58,754 bases of DNA from Micavibrio sp. (GCA_020718105.1 DYDA01000014.1:1-58754), one strand, 5' to 3'. Counted from the first letter of the stretch, positions 8,031-16,820 are shown. Translations and numbers: made by a program. The notes: a model not told the origin generated them from the sequence alone.

Positions 8031-10604
8031 TCAAACAGCCACAGGAATCAAGTTTCTGGCTGTCATCGCCCAAAGAGAGCCTTGTTCGAAGAGAGCGCGA
8101 TCCTCTGGCTCATCAAGGCGGCAAAGAAGCATATACCGATCGATATCATAACCGCGATCAATCGTCATCATCACCTCGCTGCGCGGCGTGACAAGTTCGG
8201 GGATGCCCACAAAACTGACGGTTTCTTTACCCGTAAGGTTGAGGCTCGCCAAAGACAGCCCCGCTTTAAGTTGAAGTGGCAATAGCCCCATGCGAATAAG
8301 ATTGCGACAGAATGAGGCGTTATAGCTTTGAGCAATAACAATCGTGACGCCAGAAAAACAAAGGGCTTTGGCGGCCCATTCTTGTTGCGCGCCTTTTCCA
8401 AAATCTGTGCCTGCCATCACGATCATCGGCGTTTTGTCTAAGGCATAGCGTTTGGCGGCCTCGCCGATGGGCATGGAAAGGCCGGTGGGAACATGCATGG
8501 TCATGCCCACCGCGTTAGGGTCTTGCAGCATTTTGTTTTCCAGCAAGGGGTGACCGAACGCACCCGCGATCATCTTTTCGAAATGACCTGTCGGGGGCAT
8601 CGTGGAAAAAGTCGTGGGGTCTGGCCCTATCCAACTGGCCTGCACACAATCGCCCCATAGGGCTAGAATTCGGGCATCGATAACATTGGTTTTTTTAAGC
8701 GGGGCTTTGGTGAACCCTTGCAAGGTCGGCGGCTCCCTTAACGCTGAAGAAACCTCGGCCCAAGGAAAGGTTGTTCCTTCCGGCGCTTTGATGTCTTGCC
8801 ACGCTGCCAAGGGTGGGGCGGTGAGAGGGGAGGGCTGCGACTCCGTCAAAGCATGAGGCGGCAAGGTTTCAAGAAAAGCGTTGATTTTTGCTGGGCTAGG
8901 CCAAATGTCTTTGAGGCTGACGGGTTTGCCATCGGCCCCCATCCCTAAGGTTTTTCCGGCAAGGTCGCTTGTTAAATTACCTAGAAGGGCATAGGCGATG
9001 ACAAGGGCGGGTGAGGCAATGAGGTTGACGCCGCAAGCGCGGCGAAGAGGCGTTGACGCAAAAGGAATTTCCTCTGTGCCAAGAGTGCAAACCGTCAGGT
9101 TCTTTCCTTTTATGGCGTTGAGAATAGGCGGGGAAAGGGGGGCTTGGCTTTGGCTTTGGGCGTAGGCGTCCTTTTGGCGAAAACCTAAAGAATCGAACGC
9201 TGTTTGAAGTCCCGTTTCTTTCAAGAACGAAGCCAAAGGAACGGGCATATCCGCCATAATGGTTTTGACCCATGGCTTGACAACCAACCCTTTTTCTTTG
9301 GCTTCACGAGCGAGAAGGGCGGCAATCACCAGCTCTGTTGGATGCGAGGGGGCGGACGCGCCGCCTAGGCTGGCCAGCAAAATATCCCCCTGTTTGACGG
9401 GCGCAAGAGGATCATAAGAGCCGCTGGGCAGAGAGGCTGTTTTTTCGAAGAAAGAAGCAACCTCGCTTAAGGGAAGAACGGTTCTTGATGAATCGCAAAA
9501 ACGAACGACAGGACGAATGGTGTCCAGATCAAGCTCAATCAGTGTATTGAAAGTGGGGTTTTGGGGGGAATCGACCCCGCTTTCTCGCCACAGGCCTTGG
9601 GCGCGGGCATAGGCTTCAATGAGGGCGGTGCGATCCGAATCTTGACTCGTTTGATTGCGGTGAGAAATTGTGGCGGCATCAATGGGAAAGAGAGTCGTTA
9701 AAACACCTTCTTGTTGCTCGGCCATAAGGGCAATGGTGGCGCGATCAGCAAGGCTTAAATGGTCAAGGCCAGCGCCCAAGAATTCAATAACCTTGCCTTC
9801 GGCTTCGCCTCGGTGAAGAAGAAGCATGATGGTAAGGGCAATGTCCGTGATGCCGATTCCCTTATGCGGTTTACCCGTTATTTTAAGGCCTATCAGAGGG
9901 GGGACGGTTAGTTTCATGGGATGGCCGAGCATCAGGCTTTCAAGTTCAAGAACCTCTGTGGGCCAACCAAGAACGCCCTTATGGCCAAGGACAGGAATGT
10001 TCCGTTGCGAGCCCATAATCGTTTCAGGAAAAACAAGATCGTTTTCCATCGTTGGGCTTGGCTCAACGTGAAGGGTGGGAACAATGTTGGCCAGCGGGCT
10101 TTGCGCTTCCTCAGCGCTTTGCTGCGGGAGGAGTTGAAGGGCCGTCAGATTCTTTTCGGCCCATTTAAGAAGCTTATAGCGTTCGCCTTTTTGATCGGCA
10201 GAGGCGGGCTCTTGCGCGATGGCAATGGTTAAAGGATAGGCCGAGGCAACCGGCGTTGCGGTTTCGATTTGGCTGGCGGCCAGTGTGTTGGCGAGGCTGA
10301 TGATATCGGTAAGCGCCGAAACGCCCTCTGCCTCATCCATGGCAAGGCGCGAGGGATGAAAAACAATTTTCGGCTGGCTTTTTTGTAAAGCATGCAGCGC
10401 TGTGAGCGAACGCATATCATCAACGGTGACGTTCTGGGCATCTTCGTGACGCAGAAGATTCTCAAGCAAGATAAGGAAAAAATAAGGCAAATGGGAAAGG
10501 TCGCCTAAGGTGTTTTCCGCAGTCTTCAGGTTATAAAAACCATAGTGTTTTTCACCAACTTGCAGCGTGTCATAGCTGTGAAGGGTATTGAGGCTAAAAG
10601 ACAT
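8031..10604 (-). CDS. aconitase A-like pseudoenzyme lacking iron-sulfur and catalytic residues
   Basis: An intact 857-residue protein with the full AcnA/IRP domain order. Clear landmarks are LLENLLR near residue 35, VLGW..LE.E..MLGHP near 205, EFLGAGLDHL.LADRATIA near 260, FPIDAATI, AYA.AQGLWRESG, KPWVKT, LKDIWPS, GARILALWGD-like text (DARILALWGDC) near 650, and AGTDFGKGAQQEWAAKAL near 740. Every functional motif is changed. The first cluster cysteine motif SCTN is SLGGAS near 410. The GCTTCIGN pair is AYAQSQSQ near 480. DSHT is GSQRN. DSVTTDHISPAG is DCVQASWIGPDP. GSGSSRDW is GKGAQQEW. It cannot hold a 4Fe-4S cluster or isomerise citrate. The frame is long and free of stops, so it appears to be under selection for another role, such as RNA or partner binding. 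The start at ATG 10604 follows an AAGG site; TTG 10613 is an alternative. Confidence 0.85.
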   Translation of the reverse strand: MSFSLNTLHSYDTLQVGEKHYGFYNLKTAENTLGDLSHLPYFFLILLENLLRHEDAQNVTVDDMRSLTALHALQKSQPKIVFHPSRLAMDEAEGVSALTDIISLANTLAASQIETATPVASAYPLTIAIAQEPASADQKGERYKLLKWAEKNLTALQLLPQQSAEEAQSPLANIVPTLHVEPSPTMENDLVFPETIMGSQRNIPVLGHKGVLGWPTEVLELESLMLGHPMKLTVPPLIGLKITGKPHKGIGITDIALTIMLLLHRGEAEGKVIEFLGAGLDHLSLADRATIALMAEQQEGVLTTLFPIDAATISHRNQTSQDSDRTALIEAYARAQGLWRESGVDSPQNPTFNTLIELDLDTIRPVVRFCDSSRTVLPLSEVASFFEKTASLPSGSYDPLAPVKQGDILLASLGGASAPSHPTELVIAALLAREAKEKGLVVKPWVKTIMADMPVPLASFLKETGLQTAFDSLGFRQKDAYAQSQSQAPLSPPILNAIKGKNLTVCTLGTEEIPFASTPLRRACGVNLIASPALVIAYALLGNLTSDLAGKTLGMGADGKPVSLKDIWPSPAKINAFLETLPPHALTESQPSPLTAPPLAAWQDIKAPEGTTFPWAEVSSALREPPTLQGFTKAPLKKTNVIDARILALWGDCVQASWIGPDPTTFSTMPPTGHFEKMIAGAFGHPLLENKMLQDPNAVGMTMHVPTGLSMPIGEAAKRYALDKTPMIVMAGTDFGKGAQQEWAAKALCFSGVTIVIAQSYNASFCRNLIRMGLLPLQLKAGLSLASLNLTGKETVSFVGIPELVTPRSEVMMTIDRGYDIDRYMLLCRLDEPEDRALFEQGSLWAMTARNLIPVAV

Positions 10605-10675
10605 GGGGGGCAAGCCTTACAGAAAAAGTCCTAAGGACGATGATCTCAAAAGTTGGTAAGATGAGCCACATCAAT

Positions 10676-10735
10676 CACCCTCCCGCAAGGGGAAGGCGAT
10701 TTTAGTGCCAACTCTTGACCCGTTTTAGGTATAGA
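10676..10735 (+). repeat. intergenic repeat plus recurrent TATA-containing motif
   Basis: The stretch 10676-10716 matches 48992-49032 at 37 of 41 bases (core GGCGATTTTAGTGCCAAC). It runs into a copy of the 28-base motif (10708-10735: CCAACTCTTGACC, then CGTTTTAGGTATAGA) also present at 26-53, 242-269 and 45439-45466. It sits directly before the DUF1036 gene. It could carry that gene's promoter, but no pair of -35 and -10 hexamers with good spacing stands out. Confidence 0.5.
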
Positions 10736-10746
10736 CTATTTTTACA

Positions 10747-11220
10747 ATGATTCTCCAACCGTTTTTATGCGTGCGCATGACCTTGATTCGCTTTTTTCTT
10801 TTTTCGGCCTTCTTGTTGGTGTCTATGGGGTTGTCCTCTGCGGCGCAGGCGGCTTTTTTGTTTTGTAACAAAACAGGCGTCGTGATTGAGGCTGCCTTTG
10901 GCCATCGGGATGAGAATGCTTGGATTTCTGAAGGCTGGTGGCAGATTCAGCCGGGGCAATGCTCACGCGTGTATCACAAACCGTTGTCGCAAAGGTTCTA
11001 TTTTTATTACGCCCGCGCGTTGGATTCGCCTTCTAAAGGCGGCAAGGAACCTATGGTCTGGGCGGGGAAATACTCCTTTTGCGTGGACTCTAAGGCCTTT
11101 CGCGTGGAAGGGGATAATTGCGCGGCGCAGCATTACCAAACAAAAGGCTTTCAAGAGGTGGATGTCGGCCTCCGTCAAAAGGATTATACCTTGACCTTTC
11201 ACGGGCAAGATGGTCAGTAA
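10747..11220 (+). CDS. DUF1036 family exported protein
   Basis: A small secreted or periplasmic protein of the DUF1036 family, common in Alphaproteobacteria and of unknown function. The N-terminus is a signal peptide: basic start, hydrophobic core (LFSAFLLVSMGLSSA) and an A-x-A cleavage site (AAQAAF) near residues 34-36. The mature part starts with the family pattern FCNKTG, then GWWQIQPGQC and further paired cysteines (FCVDS, DNCAAQH). ATG at 10777, giving a more typical signal peptide, is an equally good start, as neither has a clear ribosome-binding site. The gene is divergent from the aconitase-like gene. plsC follows in the same direction 67 bases on. Confidence 0.8.
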   Translation: MILQPFLCVRMTLIRFFLFSAFLLVSMGLSSAAQAAFLFCNKTGVVIEAAFGHRDENAWISEGWWQIQPGQCSRVYHKPLSQRFYFYYARALDSPSKGGKEPMVWAGKYSFCVDSKAFRVEGDNCAAQHYQTKGFQEVDVGLRQKDYTLTFHGQDGQ

Positions 11221-11287
11221 GAAGCGGTTTTCAGCCTATTGTTAAAGCCGTTTTGTGCAGATTGACGTACTCTATCAGGAAATAAAA

Positions 11288-12124
11288 ATGCCTTTTCAAT
11301 CCGAAATGACATCGGGCGCACGTGTTGTCGCTATAGCGTGGCTGCGGGTTGCTGGCTTTTGGCTTTTGGTGGCCGCGATGGTTCCTCTTTTTTTGGGGCT
11401 GCGCATGGCGCGCAGTCCCAAAGAAAAGACCATGCCTCTTCTTTTTCATCGCCTGCTCGTTCGTCTTTTGGGTTTTAAAGTCCGTGTGCGGGGCCAAATG
11501 GCGCAGCGCGAGGGAACCGTGCCGATTTTGTTTGTCTCTAATCATGCATCATACTTGGACATTCCTGTTTTGGGCTCCGTTATTCCTGCCAGCTTTGTGG
11601 CTAAATCAGAAGTGGCACGCTGGCCGTTTATTGGCATGATGGCGCGTCTTCAAAAGACGGTGTTTGTTGAACGCCGTTCGATAAGGGCCGCCAATCAGCG
11701 CGATGGGTTGCGCGAAGAAATGGAAAACGGCAAAAGCTTGATCTTGTTTCCCGAAGGAACCTCGTCGGATGGTATGCGTACGCTGCCTTTTAAAAGCAGT
11801 TTGTTGAGCATCGTTGAAAAACCGTTTCAAGGCGGGGCGTTTGCCAAGGTTCAGCCTGTGACGATTTTATGCACGGAAATAGGCGGCTTTCCTATCGGGC
11901 GCTCATGGCGGCCTTACTATGCTTGGTATGGCGATATGACGCTGATCAAGCATGTTTGGGACGTGTTTAAGATAGGCGATTTCACGGTGGATGTGATCTT
12001 TCATCCTGCGGTGACCGTTCAGGATTTTGGCAGCCGTAAGCTTCTCTCCGCGTATTGCGAACGGACGGTTGCCAAGGGCGTGGATCAATGCGTAACGGGA
12101 AGATTTGAGAAGGGCTATGCGTAA
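11288..12124 (+). CDS. plsC: 1-acyl-sn-glycerol-3-phosphate acyltransferase
   Basis: Transfers an acyl group to the sn-2 position of lysophosphatidic acid, giving phosphatidic acid at the inner membrane. The 278-residue protein has an N-terminal hydrophobic helix (about residues 15-40), the catalytic H-x4-D box NHASYLD near 80, the KSEVARWPFIG block and the FPEGTSSDG motif that binds the phosphate. The start at 11288 is chosen for the AGGAAAT site upstream; an in-frame codon at 11255 has none. Its last eight bases overlap miaB, so the two are probably co-transcribed. Confidence 0.88.
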   Translation: MPFQSEMTSGARVVAIAWLRVAGFWLLVAAMVPLFLGLRMARSPKEKTMPLLFHRLLVRLLGFKVRVRGQMAQREGTVPILFVSNHASYLDIPVLGSVIPASFVAKSEVARWPFIGMMARLQKTVFVERRSIRAANQRDGLREEMENGKSLILFPEGTSSDGMRTLPFKSSLLSIVEKPFQGGAFAKVQPVTILCTEIGGFPIGRSWRPYYAWYGDMTLIKHVWDVFKIGDFTVDVIFHPAVTVQDFGSRKLLSAYCERTVAKGVDQCVTGRFEKGYA

Positions 12125-13448
12125 AAAACTTTTTATCAAGACGTGGGGCTGCCAGATGAACGTGTATGACTCGGCGCGGATGGCCGATGTCTTGGCGCCT
12201 CTTGGCTATGACCGCACCGAGGATCAGACGCAGGCCGATTTGATCGTTTTGAACACCTGTCATATCCGTGAAAAAGCCAGCGAGAAGCTTTTTTCAGAAT
12301 TGGGGCGCCTTCGCGCTGTGCAAACGGCGCGGGCGGCGCAGGGCGTGGTGGTTACGATGGTGGTTGCGGGTTGCGTAGCGCAAGCGTTGGGGGAAGAAAT
12401 TGCGCGTCGTGCGCCCTATGTCGGGTTGATCGTGGGGCCGCAGGCCTATCATCATTTGCCTGAAATGCTGACGCGGGCGGCGCAGCAAAAGGCAGGCGGG
12501 GCTTGCGTTTTGGACACAGAATTTCCGGCGGAATCCAAGTTTGATTTTCTGCCGCAAGAAAATGGCAACCAAAAAGGCATCAGCGCTTTTTTGGCGGTGC
12601 AGGAAGGTTGTGATCGCTTTTGCAGTTATTGCGTTGTGCCTTATACGCGTGGGCTGGAATACTCGCGGCCTTGGGCGGCGCTGGTGGATGAAGCGCGTGT
12701 TTTGGTGGAAGGTGGCGCTAAGGAAATCACGCTGCTGGGGCAAAATGTGAACGCGTATCATGATGAAGCTAGCGGCAAGCGCCTTGCCGATGTGATCGAA
12801 AAACTGGCGGCGATAGACGGTTTGCTGCGCATCCGTTATACGACCTCGCACCCACTGGACATGAACGATGCGCTGATCGCCGCGCATCGCGATGTGCCAA
12901 AGCTTATGCCGTTTTTGCATTTGCCTGTGCAAAGCGGATCGGACAAAATCTTGGTGGCGATGAACCGCAAGCATAAGGCGGATGATTATCGTCGCGTGGT
13001 GGAGAAATTGAAGACGGCGCAGCCGAAGCTGGCCTTGTCTTCTGATTTTATCGTCGGTTTTCCGGCGGAAACGGAAGAGGATTTTGAAGCGACGATGCAG
13101 ATCGTGCGCGACGTGACCTATGCTCAGGCCTTTTCGTTTAAGTACAGTCGCCGCGCCGGAACGCCCGCCGCCGTTATGCCCGCGCAGGTTCCCGAAGAGG
13201 TGAAGGAGGAGCGTCTTGCGCGGCTTCAAGCCCTTTTGCGGCAGCAGCAAACGGACTTTAACAAAGCCTGTGTGGGGCAAAAGATGAGCGTTCTGGTTGA
13301 AAACCCCAGTCGCCATGAAGGTTTCATGTTTGGCCGCTCGGCCTATATGCAAGCGGTGCGCCTGAAGGGCGATAGCGCGATGGAAGGAACAGAACAACTT
13401 GTCCTCATCACCCGTGGCGACCCTAACAGTTTGACGAGCGAAGCGTAA
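12117..13448 (+). CDS. miaB: tRNA-2-methylthio-N6-dimethylallyladenosine synthase MiaB
   Basis: Radical-SAM enzyme that adds a methylthio group to i6A37 in tRNAs reading UNN codons. The 443-residue protein has the three-domain order of the family: N-terminal UPF0004 domain with cysteines in TWGCQMN (about 9-15), LNTCHIREKA and VAGCVAQ for the auxiliary cluster; the radical-SAM CX3CX2C motif CDRFCSYC near 162; and a C-terminal TRAM domain. The start ATG at 12117 follows GAGAAGG inside the end of plsC. All six cluster cysteines are present. Confidence 0.95.
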   Translation: MRKKLFIKTWGCQMNVYDSARMADVLAPLGYDRTEDQTQADLIVLNTCHIREKASEKLFSELGRLRAVQTARAAQGVVVTMVVAGCVAQALGEEIARRAPYVGLIVGPQAYHHLPEMLTRAAQQKAGGACVLDTEFPAESKFDFLPQENGNQKGISAFLAVQEGCDRFCSYCVVPYTRGLEYSRPWAALVDEARVLVEGGAKEITLLGQNVNAYHDEASGKRLADVIEKLAAIDGLLRIRYTTSHPLDMNDALIAAHRDVPKLMPFLHLPVQSGSDKILVAMNRKHKADDYRRVVEKLKTAQPKLALSSDFIVGFPAETEEDFEATMQIVRDVTYAQAFSFKYSRRAGTPAAVMPAQVPEEVKEERLARLQALLRQQQTDFNKACVGQKMSVLVENPSRHEGFMFGRSAYMQAVRLKGDSAMEGTEQLVLITRGDPNSLTSEA

Positions 13449-13813
13449 AAAGGTTGGGTCTATAAGGGCAACAAAAAGCTCCCTTAAAGTAACACTATTT
13501 TATGTAGAAAGCACATCAACGCTAGGCCTGTTTTAAGCATGCTGTGATGCGGGTAATTTCCTGCGCTACCCCAACAAGGAAAAATCATTTTAGATCACTC
13601 AGCGCTCATCCTAACGCAAATGCTGGCCTATCTAATGGTGTATTTGGCTTGCGTTGTGTTTTTGAGGGTCAAAAAGGAGCGTTTTTGGACTATCCGCCTT
13701 AATCATTCCCGTATCAAAACGAATTAAGGAATTGGCAACTTTCAGACCTGTATAATCACCACATTCTTACAAGGGTGCAATGTCCTTTATGAAATTTTTT
13801 TTAGGGAGCAGTA
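13449..13813. other. 365-base intergenic stretch, possible promoter near 13751
   Basis: No conserved gene is visible. TATAAT at 13751-13756 could be a -10 element for the gene at 13814, with only a poor -35 upstream; the bases before it (GGCAACTTTCAGACC) recall the recurrent CCAACTCTTGAAC motif. A 35-codon frame at 13620-13727 is listed separately. Confidence 0.4.
13620..13727 (+). CDS. possible 35-aa membrane peptide
   Basis: ATG at 13620 opens a frame starting MLAYLMVYLACVVFLRVKKE and ending at TAA 13725-13727. One hydrophobic span is followed by a basic tail. An AAGGAA site at 13576 is too far for this ATG but well placed for an in-frame ATT at 13587. Another frame over the same bases is also open, so this may be chance. 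Confidence 0.2.
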   Translation: MLAYLMVYLACVVFLRVKKERFWTIRLNHSRIKTN

Positions 13814-14494
13814 ATGTCGGATCCAATAAAACAATTAGCAGAGTTAGAAGCACTTCTTGATGACAAGATGGTGGTTCTTTTAAAAAAGCAAAATGAAATT
13901 CTAATCTTTGTCGATACCGATCACAAAGCCAAGGCGACAAAGGCGTATCAAAAGGAAATTCATGATCTGACCGTTCAAACGAACAAGCTGGTCGTTCAGG
14001 CGATAGAAAAACGAATGGAAATGGGGCTCTTGGAAAAGGAAGCCAAACGTCTTTCTCAAAGCAGCCAGTTCTTGTACGCCCTTGGTAGCGACTTGAAACA
14101 AATTCTGGATCTTGACTTAGCGCGTTGCGAAAAAAAGGAAGCGTTCGACATTGTAAAAGTCGTGGGAAGCGTTGTGGGTCTGGCGGCGGGGTTTGTAACG
14201 GTAGCAAAGAACACGTTCGATCCTAGCTCTTCTCATGCGACGTATGAAGTTGCGGCTGGTGCGACGACAGGACTTGTCATTACATCGCACAAAAGCATAT
14301 CTGCCGTATTTTCTGGGTGCGTTAAATACTTGTGCAATACCAACGCGAAAATTTGCAACAGCTTTGCCTTATATTACGCAGTGGAAAGCGCAAAAGATTC
14401 TGCGAGATATTCTCTAGCGCCCTTAAGAAACGAAAAATCGTTTTTGATTATCGGAAACAACCCGAATCCTATGAAGGGTCGTGATCCAAGCTAG
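13814..14494 (+). CDS. hypothetical protein with helical N-half and hydrophobic centre, 226 aa
   Basis: Not recognised. The start is well supported by AGGGAG eight bases before the ATG. Residues 1-95 are charged and heptad-like, probably a coiled coil. A hydrophobic glycine/alanine-rich segment (IVKVVGSVVGLAAGFVTVA, about 113-131) could be a membrane hairpin or span, and a second weakly hydrophobic part follows near 150. Cysteines cluster near residues 168-182. No homologue comes to mind. The 3' end overlaps the convergent small gene at 14469-14666 by 26 bases. It is flanked by miaB and uvrC, neither of which suggests a role. Confidence 0.6.
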   Translation: MSDPIKQLAELEALLDDKMVVLLKKQNEILIFVDTDHKAKATKAYQKEIHDLTVQTNKLVVQAIEKRMEMGLLEKEAKRLSQSSQFLYALGSDLKQILDLDLARCEKKEAFDIVKVVGSVVGLAAGFVTVAKNTFDPSSSHATYEVAAGATTGLVITSHKSISAVFSGCVKYLCNTNAKICNSFALYYAVESAKDSARYSLAPLRNEKSFLIIGNNPNPMKGRDPS

Positions 14495-14666
14495 AGCTGG
14501 ATGATCGATTTTGAGGATCACAGCGCGAAGGCGAAGCGGGATGGTTTGTGGAATGTTTATTAAAATGTTTATCCCACTTACCTTTTGCATAGACACAGCC
14601 ATATCCCAAGACTGCGCCTGAGGCTATTCCCAGCACAATCTCTATTGCGGCCTTTTTAAAATCCAT
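14469..14666 (-). CDS. small membrane protein, 65 aa
   Basis: The start is fixed by a strong ribosome-binding site, GGAGGCGATTATG (ATG at 14666). The protein begins MDFKKAAIEIVLGIASGAVL, one predicted membrane span of about residues 6-27, and ends in a polar serine-rich tail (SSSSS near 57-61). No family recognised. The tail overlaps the end of the convergent gene at 13814-14494. A frame extending upstream to 14720 exists but lacks a ribosome-binding site. Confidence 0.5.
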   Translation of the reverse strand: MDFKKAAIEIVLGIASGAVLGYGCVYAKGKWDKHFNKHSTNHPASPSRCDPQNRSSSSSLDHDPS

Positions 14667-14806
14667 AATCGCCTCCGTTCTTGGTAAGGCTACACTGCGC
14701 TTCTTCTGCAAAAAGCTCAAGAATGTTAACCAATTGTTTTTAGTTTCATGCGACGGGGAAGGTCGGTATGGTTAAGGGGATAGATTAACTTAAGGCCTTT
14801 TTCTTG

Positions 14807-16693
14807 ATGGCAGACTCTCTATCCTCTGACAGGTTGCAAAAAGGCGCGGGCGGGTATGACCGTGGCGCGGCGGCGATCCGTGAGCAGTTGAAAACCATGC
14901 CCGAAAACGCGGGCGTGTATAGGATGCTGGCTGCCGATGGCGCTGTCCTTTACGTTGGCAAGGCCAAGAACCTAAAGCGGCGCGTGGTGTCCTATACCCA
15001 GCGCGCGCGGTTGCCTAACCGCTTACAGCGGATGGTGGCGCAAACCCGATCCATGGAAATCGTGGTGACGCACACGGAAACCGAAGCGCTTTTGCTGGAA
15101 GCCAATTTGATCCAGCGTTTTATGCCGCCGTTCAATGTTCTGTTGCGCGATGATAAAAGCTTCCCGTTTATTTTTATCCCGCGTGATCATCCGTTTCCGC
15201 CGATGATCAAGGTGCGCGGTGCGACAAAACGCAAGGGCTGGTCTTTTGGCCCCTTTGCCAGCGGCGGCGCGGTGACGGAAACGCTTATCCTTTTACAACG
15301 CGCTTTTATGCTGCGAACCTGTAGCGATGGCATGTTCGCGCAGCGATCAAGGCCTTGCCTTCAATATCATATCAAGCGTTGCACAGCGCCATGTTGCGGT
15401 AAGGTGAGCGAGGCTGACTATGCTCTGCAAGTCAAGGAAGCGTGCGCGTTTTTAAGCGGCTCCAGCCAAGCGGTGCAGGAAAAACTGGCGGCGCAAATGC
15501 AAAAGGCCAGCGAGGCTCAAGCCTATGAACGCGCCGCTCTTTTGCGTGATCGCATTCGCGTTTTAACAAGTCTGCAAACCAAACAGACCATCAACGTCGC
15601 AGGCCTTGGCAATGCCGATGTGATCGCGCTGCACAGGCAAGGCGGCATGACGGCGGTGCAGATTTTCTTTTTCCGTGCTGATCGCAATTTCGGCACGCGC
15701 GTTTATTTTCCCGCGCACGACAAAAGCGTGGAGAGCGGCGAGGTTCTGGCCGCTTTTATCGCTCAATTTTATGCGGAAAGGGAGCCGCCGCCGCTGTTGT
15801 TGCTGAGCGAGGCGCCGGATCAAGCGACGCTTTTAGCGCAAGCGTTATCGGAAAGGGCGGGGCGCAAGGTTGCTCTTCTTGTTCCTCAAAAAGATAAAAA
15901 GAAAAGGCTTGTTGAGCATGCTTTGGCGAATGCGGCGGGGGCGCTTGCGCGACGGCAAGCGAACAGCGCAGAGCAAAAGAAGCATTTGGTGCAGGCGGCC
16001 TTCATTTTTGGTTTAAAGAAACCGCCGAAACGCATTGAGGTTTATGATAATTCGCATACCTCTGGCACGTATGCCGTTGGCGCGATGATCGCGGCAGGGG
16101 CGGAAGGTTTCCTGCCCAAAACCTATCGCAAGTTCAACATCAAAACCGCGCCAAGCAACGACGATTTTGCAATGATGAGCGAGGTTCTCACGCGTCGTTT
16201 TTCTCGTCTTTTGGATGAAGACCCGCAGAGGCAATCGGGCCTGTGGCCCGACGTGCTGCTTATCGATGGCGGGGCGGGGCAGGTGGGCAAAGTCCGCGCC
16301 GTGTTGGCGGAATTGGGCGTGAGCGATGTGGCGCTGGTCGGCATAGCCAAAGGGCCTGACCGCAACGCGGGGCGTGAGCATTTCTATGTGGAGGGACGCG
16401 CTCCTTTTATGCTGCCTGCCGATGATCCCACCCTTTATTACCTGCAACGCCTTCGTGACGAGGCTCACCGTTTTGCCATTGGCACGCATAGGGCGCGGCG
16501 AGCCAAGGCTTTGACAGGCTCACCCTTGGATGAAGTGGCCGGTATCGGGGCGGTTCGCAAACGCGCTCTTTTGCGTGTTTTTGGCTCAGCCAAGGCCGTT
16601 AAAGATGCCGGAGTCGAAGACCTTTCCCGCGTCTCTGGCATTAGCCCTGCGTTGGCCAAGAAAATATATGACAGTTTTCATGAAAACGGGTAG
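14807..16693 (+). CDS. uvrC: excinuclease ABC subunit C
   Basis: Makes the 3' and 5' incisions of nucleotide excision repair together with UvrB. The 628-residue protein has the N-terminal GIY-YIG nuclease (AGVYRML...VLYVGKAKNLKRRV, about residues 36-60), the UvrB-contact UVR region (about 220-250), the RNase H-like C-terminal nuclease with its aspartate near 420 (EVYDNSHTSGT) and LLIDGGAGQ, and a terminal helix-hairpin-helix pair (VAGIGAVRKRALL, VSGISPALAKKIY). The family A cysteine block CLQYHIKRCTAPCCGK is also present. ATG 14807 is preferred to the TTG just before it. Confidence 0.95.
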   Translation: MADSLSSDRLQKGAGGYDRGAAAIREQLKTMPENAGVYRMLAADGAVLYVGKAKNLKRRVVSYTQRARLPNRLQRMVAQTRSMEIVVTHTETEALLLEANLIQRFMPPFNVLLRDDKSFPFIFIPRDHPFPPMIKVRGATKRKGWSFGPFASGGAVTETLILLQRAFMLRTCSDGMFAQRSRPCLQYHIKRCTAPCCGKVSEADYALQVKEACAFLSGSSQAVQEKLAAQMQKASEAQAYERAALLRDRIRVLTSLQTKQTINVAGLGNADVIALHRQGGMTAVQIFFFRADRNFGTRVYFPAHDKSVESGEVLAAFIAQFYAEREPPPLLLLSEAPDQATLLAQALSERAGRKVALLVPQKDKKKRLVEHALANAAGALARRQANSAEQKKHLVQAAFIFGLKKPPKRIEVYDNSHTSGTYAVGAMIAAGAEGFLPKTYRKFNIKTAPSNDDFAMMSEVLTRRFSRLLDEDPQRQSGLWPDVLLIDGGAGQVGKVRAVLAELGVSDVALVGIAKGPDRNAGREHFYVEGRAPFMLPADDPTLYYLQRLRDEAHRFAIGTHRARRAKALTGSPLDEVAGIGAVRKRALLRVFGSAKAVKDAGVEDLSRVSGISPALAKKIYDSFHENG

Positions 16694-16707
16694 GGTGGAA
16701 TCAAGCG

Positions 16708-16792
16708 CGTCATCCCCGCGAAGGCGGGGATCCCATTTGTTATTGCAATTGTAGAAAAAACAAAATGGGATGCCAGCCTGCGCTGGCATGAC
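16708..16792. repeat. family A palindromic repeat between uvrC and pgsA
   Basis: Two hairpins face each other: CCCCGCGAAGGCGGGG and GCCAGCCTGCGCTGGC, each with an outer GTCAT/ATGAC end, and GATCCCATTTGTT pairs with AACAAAATGGGATGCC across the middle. It may also act as a transcription stop or processing site between the genes. Confidence 0.8.
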
Positions 16793-16820
16793 AGAGAGAC
16801 TTTTAAGGCAGCCAGTGACC

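Noticed and set aside
12294-13397. 367-codon frame opposite miaB
   Set aside because: Arginine/histidine-rich shadow translation of miaB.
16770-16820. Upstream start for pgsA
   Set aside because: The extra 17 codons are translated repeat; the family N-terminus begins at 16821.
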